Origin: Pseudomonadota bacterium
Lineage (GTDB): Bacteria > Pseudomonadota > Alphaproteobacteria > Rhizobiales > MH13
NCBI GenBank assembly: GCA_039024915.1
Contig: JBCCPK010000002.1
Span: 62,001-126,000 of the forward strand
Reading direction: 5' to 3'
DNA: 64,000 bases
Shown in pieces: positions 26,908-36,505 of this stretch. Both the position numbers and the translations under genes were made by a program. The notes below the pieces were generated by a model. That model was not told the origin of the DNA. It saw only the letters and a list, made by a program, of their open reading frames with translations, and searched no databases. How positions within the stretch are numbered: position 1 is the first letter of the stretch; each line of letters opens with the position of its first letter.

Positions 26908-27854
26908 TCAGTTTTGGCACCTTGCTGTCAAACAAAACTGCCGCCATCGGCCCGGATCAGCTCGACCCGGTTGACCTGCTGGACATAAGCACGCGACCGC
27001 GGGCTCTAGCAGACAGTATGCCGGCTTTGATGGTCGAGGCGCGCAGATTGGCGGCTTCTTTACTTGCTGGCCTGCACGGCCGCAAACGCGCCGGTCCCGG
27101 TCATGCCTTCTGGCAATTCAGGCAATATGGCGTAGGAGATGCGTCATCGCGCATCGATTGGCGTCGATCAGCACGGGGTGACACGTTATTTGTGCGCGAA
27201 ATGGAGTGGGAGAGCGCCCATACGGTGCGGCTGTGTGTCGACATGTCTGCGTCCATGCGCTTCGCATCGCCCGATGCGCGCGAGCCGAAGCGAGATCGCG
27301 CGGTGCTGCTCGCGATGGCCTTGGCAAGCCTGCTGACAGCTGGTGGCGAGCGTGTCGCGCTGGTGGGAGGTGAGCGCCCGAAAACCGGCAACGCGGCGTT
27401 GCGAACAATCGCACAGGAACTGCTGACACGCGATACTGACAAGTCCGGCAAGCACGTTTGGTCGGATATGACGGCCGTGCGCCCACGGGAAGATGTCGTG
27501 ATCCTTTCGGATTTCCTTTTCCCTGATGACGCTCGAACAAAGCTGGTGGATCAGTTGGTTTCGCGTGGGGCCCGCTCCCACTTTGTACAGATCGTCGACC
27601 CAGCGGAAGAAGCCTTCCCATTCAAGGGACGCATAAGGTTCGAAGGCTTATCCAAAAGCCGATCAAACCTCTTGGCCGGTCGCGCAGAAAGATGGCGCGA
27701 CGGATACCGCGAGCTTTTCCTCGCTTTCACAGACGAACTGAGGCAGATCGCTCGGGCACGCGGCTGGAGCCATACACTTTCCCACACGGACAGGACCGCT
27801 TCGATACCGCTGCTCAGTGTCCACGAAGCGCTTTCACGCGCAAAACAGGCTTAA
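26904..27854 (+). CDS. DUF58 protein with VWA-type fold
   Basis: A 316-residue protein. The DUF58 signature is present: FWQFRQYGVGDASSRIDWRR and FVREMEWE. It leads into a VWA-like domain with a MIDAS-type DxSxS (VDMSASMRF). GTG start, overlapping moxR by 4 nt. MoxR and DUF58 proteins act in pairs in many bacteria, but their client process is largely unknown. No membrane helix is obvious, unlike many DUF58 proteins, so it may be cytoplasmic. The stop is 4 nt before the next ATG. Confidence 0.92.
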   Translation: MISFGTLLSNKTAAIGPDQLDPVDLLDISTRPRALADSMPALMVEARRLAASLLAGLHGRKRAGPGHAFWQFRQYGVGDASSRIDWRRSARGDTLFVREMEWESAHTVRLCVDMSASMRFASPDAREPKRDRAVLLAMALASLLTAGGERVALVGGERPKTGNAALRTIAQELLTRDTDKSGKHVWSDMTAVRPREDVVILSDFLFPDDARTKLVDQLVSRGARSHFVQIVDPAEEAFPFKGRIRFEGLSKSRSNLLAGRAERWRDGYRELFLAFTDELRQIARARGWSHTLSHTDRTASIPLLSVHEALSRAKQA

Positions 27855-27858
27855 GGGT

Positions 27859-30771
27859 ATGGGCGGCATGATCGGCCTGTCAGCCCTTAGCTTCACAGCA
27901 CCTCTCGCGCTTTTAGGCTTGCTTGCCTTACCCGCGCTGTGGTGGCTCTTGCGCGCAACGCCACCTCAACCCGTTCGGACCTTTTTTCCGCCCGTTGAGA
28001 TCCTGCGAAAACTTGAGCAGCCTGAGCAGACACCGGACAAAACACCGTGGTGGCTCTTGCTTTTGCGCCTGCTGCTGCTCGCCGCACTGATCTTGGCGTT
28101 CGCGGGACCACAATGGCGCGCTGGGAACGCGATCGCGCTCCCCGGCGCGTCGGATGATCCAATCCTGCTCGTTATCGAAAGCGACTGGGCGAGCGCTCAC
28201 AACTGGACCCAACGCATTCAGCAAGCCGAGCGGATTGCCGATGCAGCCGCCCAGCAAGGCCGTCCGATCGCTTTGTTGGCAGTTCCGCAGCCGACGAGCA
28301 CAGCACCATTTCCCTCGGATGGCGCTGCGGCAGCTTCACAACTAGACGACCTCCAGCCCCATCCGGCACGACTTGATCGGTTGGCGGTCGCCGAACGGGT
28401 CAGTGAATACCTCCAGACTGATGCCTGGACCAATCCAGCGATCATCTGGATGACAAGCGGTTTGGCCGAGCCCACCCCAAGTGATGACAACGCTCGGGCG
28501 CCCGCCTGGATCGAGCCCCTACTCCAAATGGGAAACCTCGCGATCATCCCAGGCGCCTCGCCAGAGCTTGCACTGACCCTTGACGGTGGGCGCGACGGCC
28601 CAGCCGCGCTAATCCACACCGTGCGGTCTGACCCGCAAACGGAGCCGTCCTTCCCAACTGATTTCAGGGCCCGTTCGGTGATTGCCTACGACGCAGCGGG
28701 GCGTCAGTTGGCAACCGTACCGTTGACTAATGCGGAGGGGGTCACTGCCGAACGTATCGCCTTTGACCTACCCAGCGACTTGCGAAATGACATTGCGAGA
28801 ATAGCCGCCCAGCCGGTTTTACACGCAGGCGAGGTTCTCCTGATCGACGATCGAAATGAGCGTCGGCAGGTTGCCATTATCAGCGGCGATAGGGCTGACC
28901 AGGCCCAGCCGCTTCTATCCGCAGCAACCTACCTTCAGCGCGCTCTTCAACCATTGGCGGACGTTCGTGCCCCGCGAACTGGCGACGGTAACAGTGAGGT
29001 GCGACGGGCGATAGCAAATGGTGCGGACGTCATCATCCTGGCAGGCTCGCTAAGCCTTGTGCCCGGCACCGTAGCCGACCTTTCTCCGTGGATCGAAAGC
29101 GGCGGGGTGCTTATCCGATTTGCTAGCGCCGGGCTTGCTTCTAATCCAGATCCGCTGTTGCCCGTCCCGTTGCGCGCCGTCGATAGGCAGTTCGGTGGGG
29201 CGCTGACCTGGGAACAGCCGCAAAACATTGCACCGTTCAGGGCATCCAGTCCATTTGCTGGGCTAACCGTGCCCAGCGAGATTGTTATTGAAAGGCAAGT
29301 CCTAAGCGAACCGGGAAGCGCGCTCGCCACCAACACGTATGCTGAGCTGAGTGATGCGACCCCGCTTGTTACGGGTCAGCACAGAGGCTTGGGCCACCTG
29401 ATCCTGTTCCATGTGACGGCGGAAACCAGCTGGTCGAACCTGCCCTTATCAGGTCTGTTCGTCGATATGTTGGGGCGGCTTATCGAACTGGCGGTTCCCA
29501 ACACGAGCCGAGCGCGAAACGCCGAACGGACAGGTGCGCTGGCCGTTGACGACACAACGGCCCGCCAGGGCGAGGCTCAAGCCCTGAACCCGCGTCAGAC
29601 GCTGAACGCCTTCGGCACTCTCGGCGGGGTCCCATCCTTCGCCGAAACCTTGGTTCTGGCCGCTGGCGTGGAGCCACTTGCTACCGTCGGAACCCCACCA
29701 GGGTTTTACGGCCCCCCATCATCGCCGTTCGCCCTCAATCTCTTCGATGGCGATCCCTATCTGGTCGCCGCGCGCCCGGATCTGTTGAGGGAGAGCGGTG
29801 CCGGTCTTTTGGTGATCGATGAACACGAGGGCACAGACCTGCGCACGGGGCTGTTCACACTTGCCATCTTGCTGGCCCTGACAGACGCTGCCATCGTACT
29901 TGCGCTATCCGGCGGTCTGTTGCGCGGTCGAGTTGCTTCGAGTGCCAGCGTCGGGTTTCTTGCGTGTGTGCTGGTCGTGGTTGATCCGGCCGGTACTGTT
30001 GCCCAGACCAACGAAGCGGATGCTCTGCAAAAAATCATTGCTGCAAGCAATGAGACGCGTTTCGCCTACGTACTCACCGGCGAAAGTGACATTGACCGTC
30101 GGTCCCGTGAAGGCATCTCAGGGATATCACGCATTCTCACGCAACGAACGGCTTTCGAACCGGCACCACCATTTGGCATCGACCCGGCGACCGATGAGCT
30201 ATCGGTTTATCCGCTTTTGTATTGGCCAATGCCCGACACACCGATGGCCGTACCAGAGGCACTTGTGGAGCGCATTGACGCTTACATGAAAAATGGCGGC
30301 ACGATCCTTTTCGATACGCGCGACGAAGCCAGCGATGCGTTTTCCAATGCCTTGACCCCGCAAACAGCCAATCTTCGCGCACTACTGGGCGCTCTTGACA
30401 TTCCGCCGCTTGAGCCTGTGCCGGATGATCATGTCCTTACCAAGAGCTTCTACCTGATAGATGCTTATCCAGGGCGCTACCCCAATGGGCCTTTGTGGGT
30501 CGAACGCCTGCCGGATTCGCCCGATGATGTGGACCGTCCGGCACGCGGCGGAGATGGCGTCAGCGCCATCATGATCACGAGCAATGATTTTGCATCAGCG
30601 TGGGCACTATCAAACGATGGGCGACCGCTTTACCCCACCTCACCGCCAAACCCGCTGCAGCGCGAGTTCGCATACCGGACCGGGGTCAACATTGCCATGT
30701 ACGTCATGACCGGAAATTACAAAGCCGATCAGGTGCACATTCCCGCGCTACTTGAACGGCTCATCCAATAA
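27859..30771 (+). CDS. BatA N-terminal / DUF4159 membrane protein
   Basis: A 970-residue protein. The first 90 residues match the BatA (aerotolerance regulator) N-terminal module: two helices separated by FFPPVEILRKLEQPEQTPDKT. The middle is a long region with glutamine-amidotransferase-like alpha/beta folding and a second hydrophobic pair (about 670-720: LFTLAILLALTDAAIVLALS, ASVGFLACVLVVV). The last 230 residues are DUF4159 (YPLLYWPMPDTPM, MKNGGTILFDTRDE). A MIDAS motif is not clear in the first soluble part, where SDWAS replaces DxSxS. ATG 27859 or ATG 27868 can be the start. It ends by overlapping the next start by 1 nt. Confidence 0.85.
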   Translation: MGGMIGLSALSFTAPLALLGLLALPALWWLLRATPPQPVRTFFPPVEILRKLEQPEQTPDKTPWWLLLLRLLLLAALILAFAGPQWRAGNAIALPGASDDPILLVIESDWASAHNWTQRIQQAERIADAAAQQGRPIALLAVPQPTSTAPFPSDGAAAASQLDDLQPHPARLDRLAVAERVSEYLQTDAWTNPAIIWMTSGLAEPTPSDDNARAPAWIEPLLQMGNLAIIPGASPELALTLDGGRDGPAALIHTVRSDPQTEPSFPTDFRARSVIAYDAAGRQLATVPLTNAEGVTAERIAFDLPSDLRNDIARIAAQPVLHAGEVLLIDDRNERRQVAIISGDRADQAQPLLSAATYLQRALQPLADVRAPRTGDGNSEVRRAIANGADVIILAGSLSLVPGTVADLSPWIESGGVLIRFASAGLASNPDPLLPVPLRAVDRQFGGALTWEQPQNIAPFRASSPFAGLTVPSEIVIERQVLSEPGSALATNTYAELSDATPLVTGQHRGLGHLILFHVTAETSWSNLPLSGLFVDMLGRLIELAVPNTSRARNAERTGALAVDDTTARQGEAQALNPRQTLNAFGTLGGVPSFAETLVLAAGVEPLATVGTPPGFYGPPSSPFALNLFDGDPYLVAARPDLLRESGAGLLVIDEHEGTDLRTGLFTLAILLALTDAAIVLALSGGLLRGRVASSASVGFLACVLVVVDPAGTVAQTNEADALQKIIAASNETRFAYVLTGESDIDRRSREGISGISRILTQRTAFEPAPPFGIDPATDELSVYPLLYWPMPDTPMAVPEALVERIDAYMKNGGTILFDTRDEASDAFSNALTPQTANLRALLGALDIPPLEPVPDDHVLTKSFYLIDAYPGRYPNGPLWVERLPDSPDDVDRPARGGDGVSAIMITSNDFASAWALSNDGRPLYPTSPPNPLQREFAYRTGVNIAMYVMTGNYKADQVHIPALLERLIQ

Positions 30772-32912
30772 TGACGGATTGGTCAATCACTGCCGACCCG
30801 CTGATCTCTCCAGCAGTCATTGGCGTTTTCGCTCTTCTCGCGTTCGCGGTCTTCACCGCAGGCGTTCTGCGCCGACGTCCAGGCGCGTGGCTTCGGGGGA
30901 CAGCACTGGCGCTGGTAGCAGGCTGCCTGGTGAACCCCTCGCTCCGATTGGAAGAGCGCGAGCGGCAACCGACAGTGATCGCAGTCGTTGAGGACGCGAG
31001 CGCCAGCCAAACCAGCATTGATCCACGCCAGGAGCAAACCGCTCAAGCATCTGAGCTTCTCAAAGAGCGCCTCTCTGAGCTTGGGGGTGTGGAAATTCGG
31101 ACGGTGACGCTTGGAACCGACCGTGAAGCCGGCACCCTCGCAATCGGCCCCCTCCAGGAAGCCTTGGCGGATGTCCCACGCGAACAGATCGGCGGAGCCG
31201 TGCTCATAACCGATGGGCAAATCGCAGATTTACCTGCAGCTACGCTGGACGCGCAAGCACCTGCTATTCTGGGTGACGGCATCCCCATCCACGCGCTGAT
31301 CACTGGCGTGCCGGACGAAGGCGACCGGCGTATTGAGCTGCTCCAAGTGCCTCGCTTCACGCTGGTGGATCGCAGGGAACCGCTTGTATTCCGGGTTGTC
31401 GAGGATGGAGCCCCACTTACCGCGAACCCCGATGCCACCGTCAGACTTTCGATCTTGCGGAACAACGAAATCCTCATCGAAACAGAGGTGCCAATCGGCG
31501 TCGATATCGATGTGCCAATCTCGGTCGACCGCGCAGGCGACAATCTGTTTGAGCTGCGCATCGCGCAGGCCGATGGTGAACTGACCGAGTTGAACAACCA
31601 GGCAACTTTCTCAGTGGAAGGGGTCCGGGACACTTTGCGTGTCCTGCTCGTTTCGGGTCAGCCGCATGCAGGCGAGAGAACATGGCGCAACCTCCTGAAG
31701 TCCGACCCGGCTGTGGACCTGGTGCACTTCACCATCCTGCGTCCCCCCGAAAAACAGGATGGAACACCGATTGGCGAGCTGTCGTTGATCGCGTTTCCAA
31801 CCCGAGAGCTATTCGTCGAACGTATCAACGATTTTGACCTTATTATTCTGGACCGTTACCAGCGTCGCAGCGTTTTGCCGCTGGTCTATTTTGACAACAT
31901 TGCCGATTATGTGCGCCGCGGCGGCGCACTACTGATCGCAGCGGGGCCGGAATTTGCCGATGAGACCAGCATAGCGTTTACGGCACTCGCGGACGTCCTA
32001 CCCGTTTTTCCAACCGGCGAAATTCTAGAAGCCCCTTTTCATCCGCGACTATCGGAGATCGGCCGAAGGCATCCAATCACCCGAGGGCTGGTAGGCGCCC
32101 CTACGGCGACGGAAACAGACGAAAACGACCCTGACTGGAGCCGTTGGTTCCGATTGATTGCGGCAGAAGCCACGCAAGCCAGTACGGTCGCAATGCGAAC
32201 ACCAATCGATGCAGCCGTTCCAAGCGCGCCGCTTCTTGCACTGGACAAGCGTGGGGACGGGCGTGTGGCTGTGTTGCTGTCGGATCACATATGGCTTTGG
32301 GCGCGCAACTTCGAAGGAGGAGGGCCGCATGTGCAATTACTGCGTCGGACCGCACATTGGCTGATGCGAGAGCCCGACCTTGAAGACGAGACACTTCAGG
32401 CTCGTGTTGTCGGGGAGCGTCTGCTGATTGAACGCCGAACGCTGGCCGATTCGGTGGACGACATCGACATCGAGGCGCCAGGCGGTGAGGAGCTTACTGT
32501 CTCTCTGGACAATCAGGGCGACGGGCTATTCCGCGTCTCGATAGAGGCTCGCGAGATCGGGCTTTGGCGCTTAACGGACGGCACCTTATCCACCCTCGCA
32601 CACGTGGGGCCACCTAACCCCAACGAACTGCAGACAGTGGTCAGCTCAACGCAGCGATTTGAACCGATAGCCGCCGCGACCCGCTCTGCAGCAGTGCGCC
32701 TACAACCAACCGCAGATGGATCACTTTCTGTGCCCCGCACGCGACTGGTGGACGGCGCCGGCCGGACGACTGGAAGCGGCTGGATCGGTTTCCGGCGCAG
32801 TGAGGCATCTGTTCTTCTCGGCGCGAGGCAACAGCCGCTAACACTGGGACTTTGGACGCTGATACCTGCACTGATGCTTTGGGGCGCGACATGGTGGCGT
32901 GAAGGTCGCTAG
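30771..32912 (+). CDS. VWA-like / glutamine amidotransferase-like membrane protein
   Basis: A 713-residue protein. Two N-terminal membrane helices (about 13-32 and 38-56) are followed by a VWA-like segment with DASAS, which fits the MIDAS DxSxS pattern. A central region (about 290-520) with FDLIILDRYQRRSVLPLVYF and GGALLIAAGPEFA resembles the class I amidotransferase-like fold of large membrane proteins; no catalytic Cys is visible there. One C-terminal helix (LWTLIPALMLWGATWW) anchors the end. The ATG overlaps the previous stop (TAATG). It completes the moxR-DUF58-BatA unit. Function unknown; cell-envelope or respiratory assembly is a guess from related clusters. Confidence 0.82.
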   Translation: MTDWSITADPLISPAVIGVFALLAFAVFTAGVLRRRPGAWLRGTALALVAGCLVNPSLRLEERERQPTVIAVVEDASASQTSIDPRQEQTAQASELLKERLSELGGVEIRTVTLGTDREAGTLAIGPLQEALADVPREQIGGAVLITDGQIADLPAATLDAQAPAILGDGIPIHALITGVPDEGDRRIELLQVPRFTLVDRREPLVFRVVEDGAPLTANPDATVRLSILRNNEILIETEVPIGVDIDVPISVDRAGDNLFELRIAQADGELTELNNQATFSVEGVRDTLRVLLVSGQPHAGERTWRNLLKSDPAVDLVHFTILRPPEKQDGTPIGELSLIAFPTRELFVERINDFDLIILDRYQRRSVLPLVYFDNIADYVRRGGALLIAAGPEFADETSIAFTALADVLPVFPTGEILEAPFHPRLSEIGRRHPITRGLVGAPTATETDENDPDWSRWFRLIAAEATQASTVAMRTPIDAAVPSAPLLALDKRGDGRVAVLLSDHIWLWARNFEGGGPHVQLLRRTAHWLMREPDLEDETLQARVVGERLLIERRTLADSVDDIDIEAPGGEELTVSLDNQGDGLFRVSIEAREIGLWRLTDGTLSTLAHVGPPNPNELQTVVSSTQRFEPIAAATRSAAVRLQPTADGSLSVPRTRLVDGAGRTTGSGWIGFRRSEASVLLGARQQPLTLGLWTLIPALMLWGATWWREGR

Positions 32913-32916
32913 CGGC

Positions 32917-33492
32917 TTATGTTCGACGCGGCAGTCGAGTTTGCCGCTCTCCGCGCGCGACCCCCTTGGGCATATCATCCGCGCATAGAGGCCCACGCGC
33001 AACCAACAAGCGGTCTGGCGCAACGGGACCGGGCATAACGATCTGATCGGCTGCGCAGGGCGTGAAGCCAAACGGTTCATAATATGGCTTGTCGCCAACG
33101 AGCAGCACGAACGGTTCCCCAGAAAGAAAAGCGCGCTCAACAGCCTTAGCAAGCAACGCACGACCAACGCCACGCTCGCGTTGGGAAGGCACAACTGCGA
33201 GCGGGCCCAGCAAAACGCCACGGTCAGCGCCAACGCGGATGCGCGAGACAGTCACAGCGCCGATGAGGTTATCTCGATCCATCGCCGTAAAGCAGAAGGA
33301 TGCAATCGGTTCGGCCTGCTCACGCAGCCGAAACGCGGTGCGGGCGAAGCGGCCGGGCCCGAAAACTGACGCGTGCAGACGGTCCACGTCGGGTGCGTTT
33401 GTCGGATCAAACGGAACAAGAGAGAACGAAGGGCCGATCGCCGGGCCTGCAGAAGGCCGGGCACTGGCGCTTAGGGCATTGGGGGAGGTCAT
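32917..33492 (-). CDS. GNAT-family N-acetyltransferase
   Basis: A 191-residue protein of the GNAT superfamily. The acetyl-CoA loop pattern appears in PLAVVPSQRERGVGRALLAKAV, followed by VLLVGDKPYYEPFGF typical of the YhbS-like subgroup. Substrate unknown. It converges with the VWA-like membrane protein gene (4 nt between stops) and faces the glutathionyl-hydroquinone reductase gene across 304 bp. Confidence 0.88.
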   Translation of the reverse strand: MTSPNALSASARPSAGPAIGPSFSLVPFDPTNAPDVDRLHASVFGPGRFARTAFRLREQAEPIASFCFTAMDRDNLIGAVTVSRIRVGADRGVLLGPLAVVPSQRERGVGRALLAKAVERAFLSGEPFVLLVGDKPYYEPFGFTPCAADQIVMPGPVAPDRLLVARGPLCADDMPKGVARGERQTRLPRRT

Positions 33493-33796
33493 GGACTAAC
33501 TCGCCACTGAAGATTCACAAAGCACAAAGGGCGATCCAGCCCCTTGCAGGGATCGTCAAATCGCTATGCTTCGTCGCAGTCGGGCTGAGGGTCTTGTGTC
33601 CATGACGATGCGGCTACCACGGGCAGCTTCGCGTGACAATCATTTGAACAGGCAACACGCGCTTCGAGAATGTCGTGCTTACCGTTGCGAATATCCAAAC
33701 AGTTTGTCATGGGCGCCAGAGGTGGCCCGCCGTGTATGGACCGTTTATTGCTTTTCATTCTTAGAAAAGTTCAGCGACACAAAAGGGAGCGAACCG
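33493..33796. other. Divergent intergenic region
   Basis: 304 bp between the GNAT gene and the glutathionyl-hydroquinone reductase gene. It can hold both promoters. An inverted pair CGATCC / GGATCG (about 33522 and 33540) is present but spaced by 12 nt. A continuous reading frame upstream of 33797 exists but shows no conserved character and I do not treat it as coding. Confidence 0.5.
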
Positions 33797-34789
33797 ATGG
33801 GGCTTTTGGTTGACGGCGTGTGGCAAGATCAATGGTACGATACCCGTAAGACCGGCGGAAAGTTCGTCCGCTCCCAATCCCAGTTTCGCCATTGGGTCAC
33901 CGCTCATGGTGACGCCGGGCTATCGGGCGTTGGAGGGTTCAAGGCGGAGCCTGGGCGCTACCATTTGTACGTATCCCTCGCCTGCCCGTGGGCCCATCGC
34001 ACGCTGATTATGCGCAAGCTCAAAGGTCTTGAGGACATGATATCGGTCGATGTCGTCTCCCCACTCATGTACGAAAAAGGTTGGGTTTTCGACGATCAGC
34101 AACCCGAAGCAACATCAGACCGACTATTCGGATCATCAGCGCTTTCGGAAGTCTACGTGAAAGCCGATCCAACTTACTCCGGACGTGTCACGGTCCCGAT
34201 CCTTTGGGACAAAGCGCAGAACGCAATGGTGTCAAACGAGTCGTCGGAGATTATCCGTATGCTCAACAGCGCCTTTGACGGCGTTGGTGCAACGCCCGCA
34301 GATTACTATCCGCAAAACCACCGCGTTGAGATCGATGCTCTGAACGAGCGGATCTACGACGCGATCAACAATGGCGTTTACAAATCAGGCTTTGCAACCA
34401 CACAGGAAGCCTACCACGAAGCGGTCACAACACTGTTTGAAGCTCTCGATGAAGTTGAAGAGCGACTATCTCGGAACCGCTATCTGGTTGGGGATCAAAT
34501 CACCGAAGCAGATTGGCGGCTGTTCACAACGCTGATCCGATTTGACGCGGTGTACGTCGGCCACTTCAAATGCAATGTCCGCCGGATTTCAGACTACGCT
34601 AATCTCTCGGGCTACTTGCGCGAGCTCTTTCAATGGCCAGGAATCGCCGAAACGGTCAGCTTCGATCATATCAAACGCCACTACTATGCCAGTCATGAGA
34701 CGATCAATCCGACGCGGATTGTACCAGTTGGACCTGAACTCGACCTGGATTCACCGCACGGTCGAGATCATCTTCGCGCAGCAGCGTGA
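33797..34789 (+). CDS. Glutathionyl-hydroquinone reductase (GST Xi class)
   Basis: A 330-residue member of the YqjG/PcpF/ECM4 family that reduces glutathionyl-hydroquinones with glutathione. The catalytic Cys63 lies in SLACPWAHRTLIM; VPILWDKAQNAMVSNESSEI (the GSH site region) and EADWRLFTTLIRFDAVYVGH follow. Start ATG 33797 has AAGGGAG upstream and yields the family length. It may recycle quinone adducts formed under oxidative stress. It converges with a Nudix gene (4 nt). Confidence 0.94.
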   Translation: MGLLVDGVWQDQWYDTRKTGGKFVRSQSQFRHWVTAHGDAGLSGVGGFKAEPGRYHLYVSLACPWAHRTLIMRKLKGLEDMISVDVVSPLMYEKGWVFDDQQPEATSDRLFGSSALSEVYVKADPTYSGRVTVPILWDKAQNAMVSNESSEIIRMLNSAFDGVGATPADYYPQNHRVEIDALNERIYDAINNGVYKSGFATTQEAYHEAVTTLFEALDEVEERLSRNRYLVGDQITEADWRLFTTLIRFDAVYVGHFKCNVRRISDYANLSGYLRELFQWPGIAETVSFDHIKRHYYASHETINPTRIVPVGPELDLDSPHGRDHLRAAA

Positions 34790-34793
34790 CAGT

Positions 34794-35285
34794 CTAGCCG
34801 TTCCAATACGCAGAGATTGGGGAGCCCGCTTGCCATTCAACAATGCGGGCTCGCGTCCCTGCGCTCGTATCCGCAGGCAGATCGTCCGGTGAGAAAAAGC
34901 CTGTTTCCGCAATCTCAAAGCCTGGTTTCACGTCAGCCATCTTTTCTAAGTCGGTGGCATAGAAAACCACGACATGGTCGCCTTTCCAGAGCTTTCGATT
35001 GTACGCTACACCTTTGATGTGCATCCCGTTCGGGCATCGATATCCGGTCTCCTCGAGTAGCTCCCGCGCTGCGGCGGCTTCGAGGGTTTCGTTATAATCG
35101 ACGCCTCCTCCTGGCAGGTGCCACCCTGGCGTGTACCCATGGCGAACCATGAGGATCCTACCAGAACGATCGACGGCCAGCACACGCACGCCAAGTGACA
35201 TCCCTCGGAACACCATGATGAGCCGAAACCTGACCTCGCGCAGCAGAGACCTCAGGGGGCTCCTTGGCTTTGGACCTTCGAGCAC
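34794..35285 (-). CDS. Nudix hydrolase
   Basis: A 163-residue Nudix protein. The box is visible from GGGVDYNETLEAAAARELLEE to TGY (helix and metal-binding Glu), preceded by MVRHGYTPGWHLPG, as in NUDT-like sugar-nucleotide or oxidised-nucleotide hydrolases. Start: GTG 35285 is preferred because GGAAAGG lies about 9 nt upstream; an in-frame ATG at 35522 would add 79 residues with odd composition. A small hydrophobic or basic leader (RSLLREVRFRLIMVFRG) precedes the domain. Substrate unknown. Confidence 0.82.
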   Translation of the reverse strand: MLEGPKPRSPLRSLLREVRFRLIMVFRGMSLGVRVLAVDRSGRILMVRHGYTPGWHLPGGGVDYNETLEAAAARELLEETGYRCPNGMHIKGVAYNRKLWKGDHVVVFYATDLEKMADVKPGFEIAETGFFSPDDLPADTSAGTRARIVEWQAGSPISAYWNG

Positions 35286-35593
35286 GTCTTTCAACCTTTC
35301 CGGTACGCGGTGGGCGCAGAGCTGGGTTGCACAGGCGGGCGTTGCACAAATCGTTGCCGTTGCCACATGCGCGTTCCGCACAGCGAGACAGTCTGTGCGG
35401 TCAGTATGATGGAGTGATACAATGTTTAGGCAGTTTTGGACCATTCTCTGGTCCGCACCGCTCGCACCGCGCCATGCAATGGTTGACTGGTCAAAGCCGG
35501 GGATATCTGAGGCTCGATTCACGATGCCACTATAGGTTCGATTAGGCGCATAGGACTTTGCCTGCGGATCAAATTAAGGGCATTTGATAAGGC
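35286..35593. other. Divergent intergenic region with a small palindrome
   Basis: 308 bp between the Nudix and phosphoesterase genes. A perfect inverted repeat GGACCA-TTCTC-TGGTCC lies at 35438-35454. A frame running upstream from the Nudix gene covers part of the interval but is rich in Cys, Ala and Thr and unlike any family I know. No RNA gene or promoter can be pinned down. Confidence 0.5.
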
Positions 35594-36505
35594 ATGTCTT
35601 TTCGCATTGCACACCTATCAGACGTTCACCTAGGGCCAATGCCAGTGGTGAGCATACGAGATCTTCTTTCAAAGCGTGCGATTGGTTTCCTCAACTGGCA
35701 CAAAAACCGAGGTAGATCCTTCCGCAGCTCTGTTACCGATCAGCTTGTTGGCGACATAAAAGCCAAAAAACCGAACCATATCGTTGTTACTGGGGACTTG
35801 GTGAACATTGGCCTTGATGCCGAATATGGGCGCGCGCGAACCTTCCTTGAACAACTTGGCGACCCTGCAGACGTTTCCGCTATCCCGGGCAATCACGACG
35901 CTTACGTGCAGGGAGCACTTGGTCAGTTTAACGCCAATTGTGGTGATTTCTTTGAAGGGGATCAGCCAGATAAGGAAGTTGGGCAGCCCTATCCGTTCGG
36001 TCGCTATCGCGGCCCGGTTTGCGTCATCGGGATATCATCGGCGGTCGCGACTGCACCGTTCATGGCAACTGGATTTGTCGATCGCCGCCAAAGGCGCGCT
36101 TTACAGCGACTACTGGCGCAAGCGGAAGGACACTTCCGCGTTGTTCTCGTTCACCACCCGCCATTCCCTAAAGCAACCCATTGGCACAAAAGGCTGATCA
36201 ACGAGGCTCAGCTTCGGGAGGATATTTTTGATGGAGGTGCCGAGCTGGTTTTGCACGGGCACACGCACTTGCCCACGCAAACAACGATATCCAGTCGATC
36301 TGGACCCGTACCCGTGTTTGGCGTTTCCTCAGCTGCACAGGCTCCCGGTGGCCATAAGCCAGCGGCAGCCTACACGCTTTTCACCATAGCTCGGAGCACG
36401 GACGGCTGGTTGCTCAGCTTTGAAAGGCGAGGCTATGCAGATCGGAGCGATACGATCGATACACTCGAACGCGGGGAGGTCGCCATTTCGCGGAAGCTGA
36501 CCTAG
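35594..36505 (+). CDS. Calcineurin-like metallophosphoesterase
   Basis: A 303-residue enzyme of the calcineurin-like superfamily. Dinuclear metal motifs in order: HLSDVHLG (Asp10, His12), VVTGDLVNIG, AIPGNHDAYV, VLVHHPPFP and LHGHTHLPT. The cyclic-nucleotide or UDP-diacylglucosamine type cannot be chosen from the sequence; the overall pattern is that of the general Icc/CpdA-like group. The stop overlaps the convergent gene by 4 nt. Confidence 0.92.
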   Translation: MSFRIAHLSDVHLGPMPVVSIRDLLSKRAIGFLNWHKNRGRSFRSSVTDQLVGDIKAKKPNHIVVTGDLVNIGLDAEYGRARTFLEQLGDPADVSAIPGNHDAYVQGALGQFNANCGDFFEGDQPDKEVGQPYPFGRYRGPVCVIGISSAVATAPFMATGFVDRRQRRALQRLLAQAEGHFRVVLVHHPPFPKATHWHKRLINEAQLREDIFDGGAELVLHGHTHLPTQTTISSRSGPVPVFGVSSAAQAPGGHKPAAAYTLFTIARSTDGWLLSFERRGYADRSDTIDTLERGEVAISRKLT

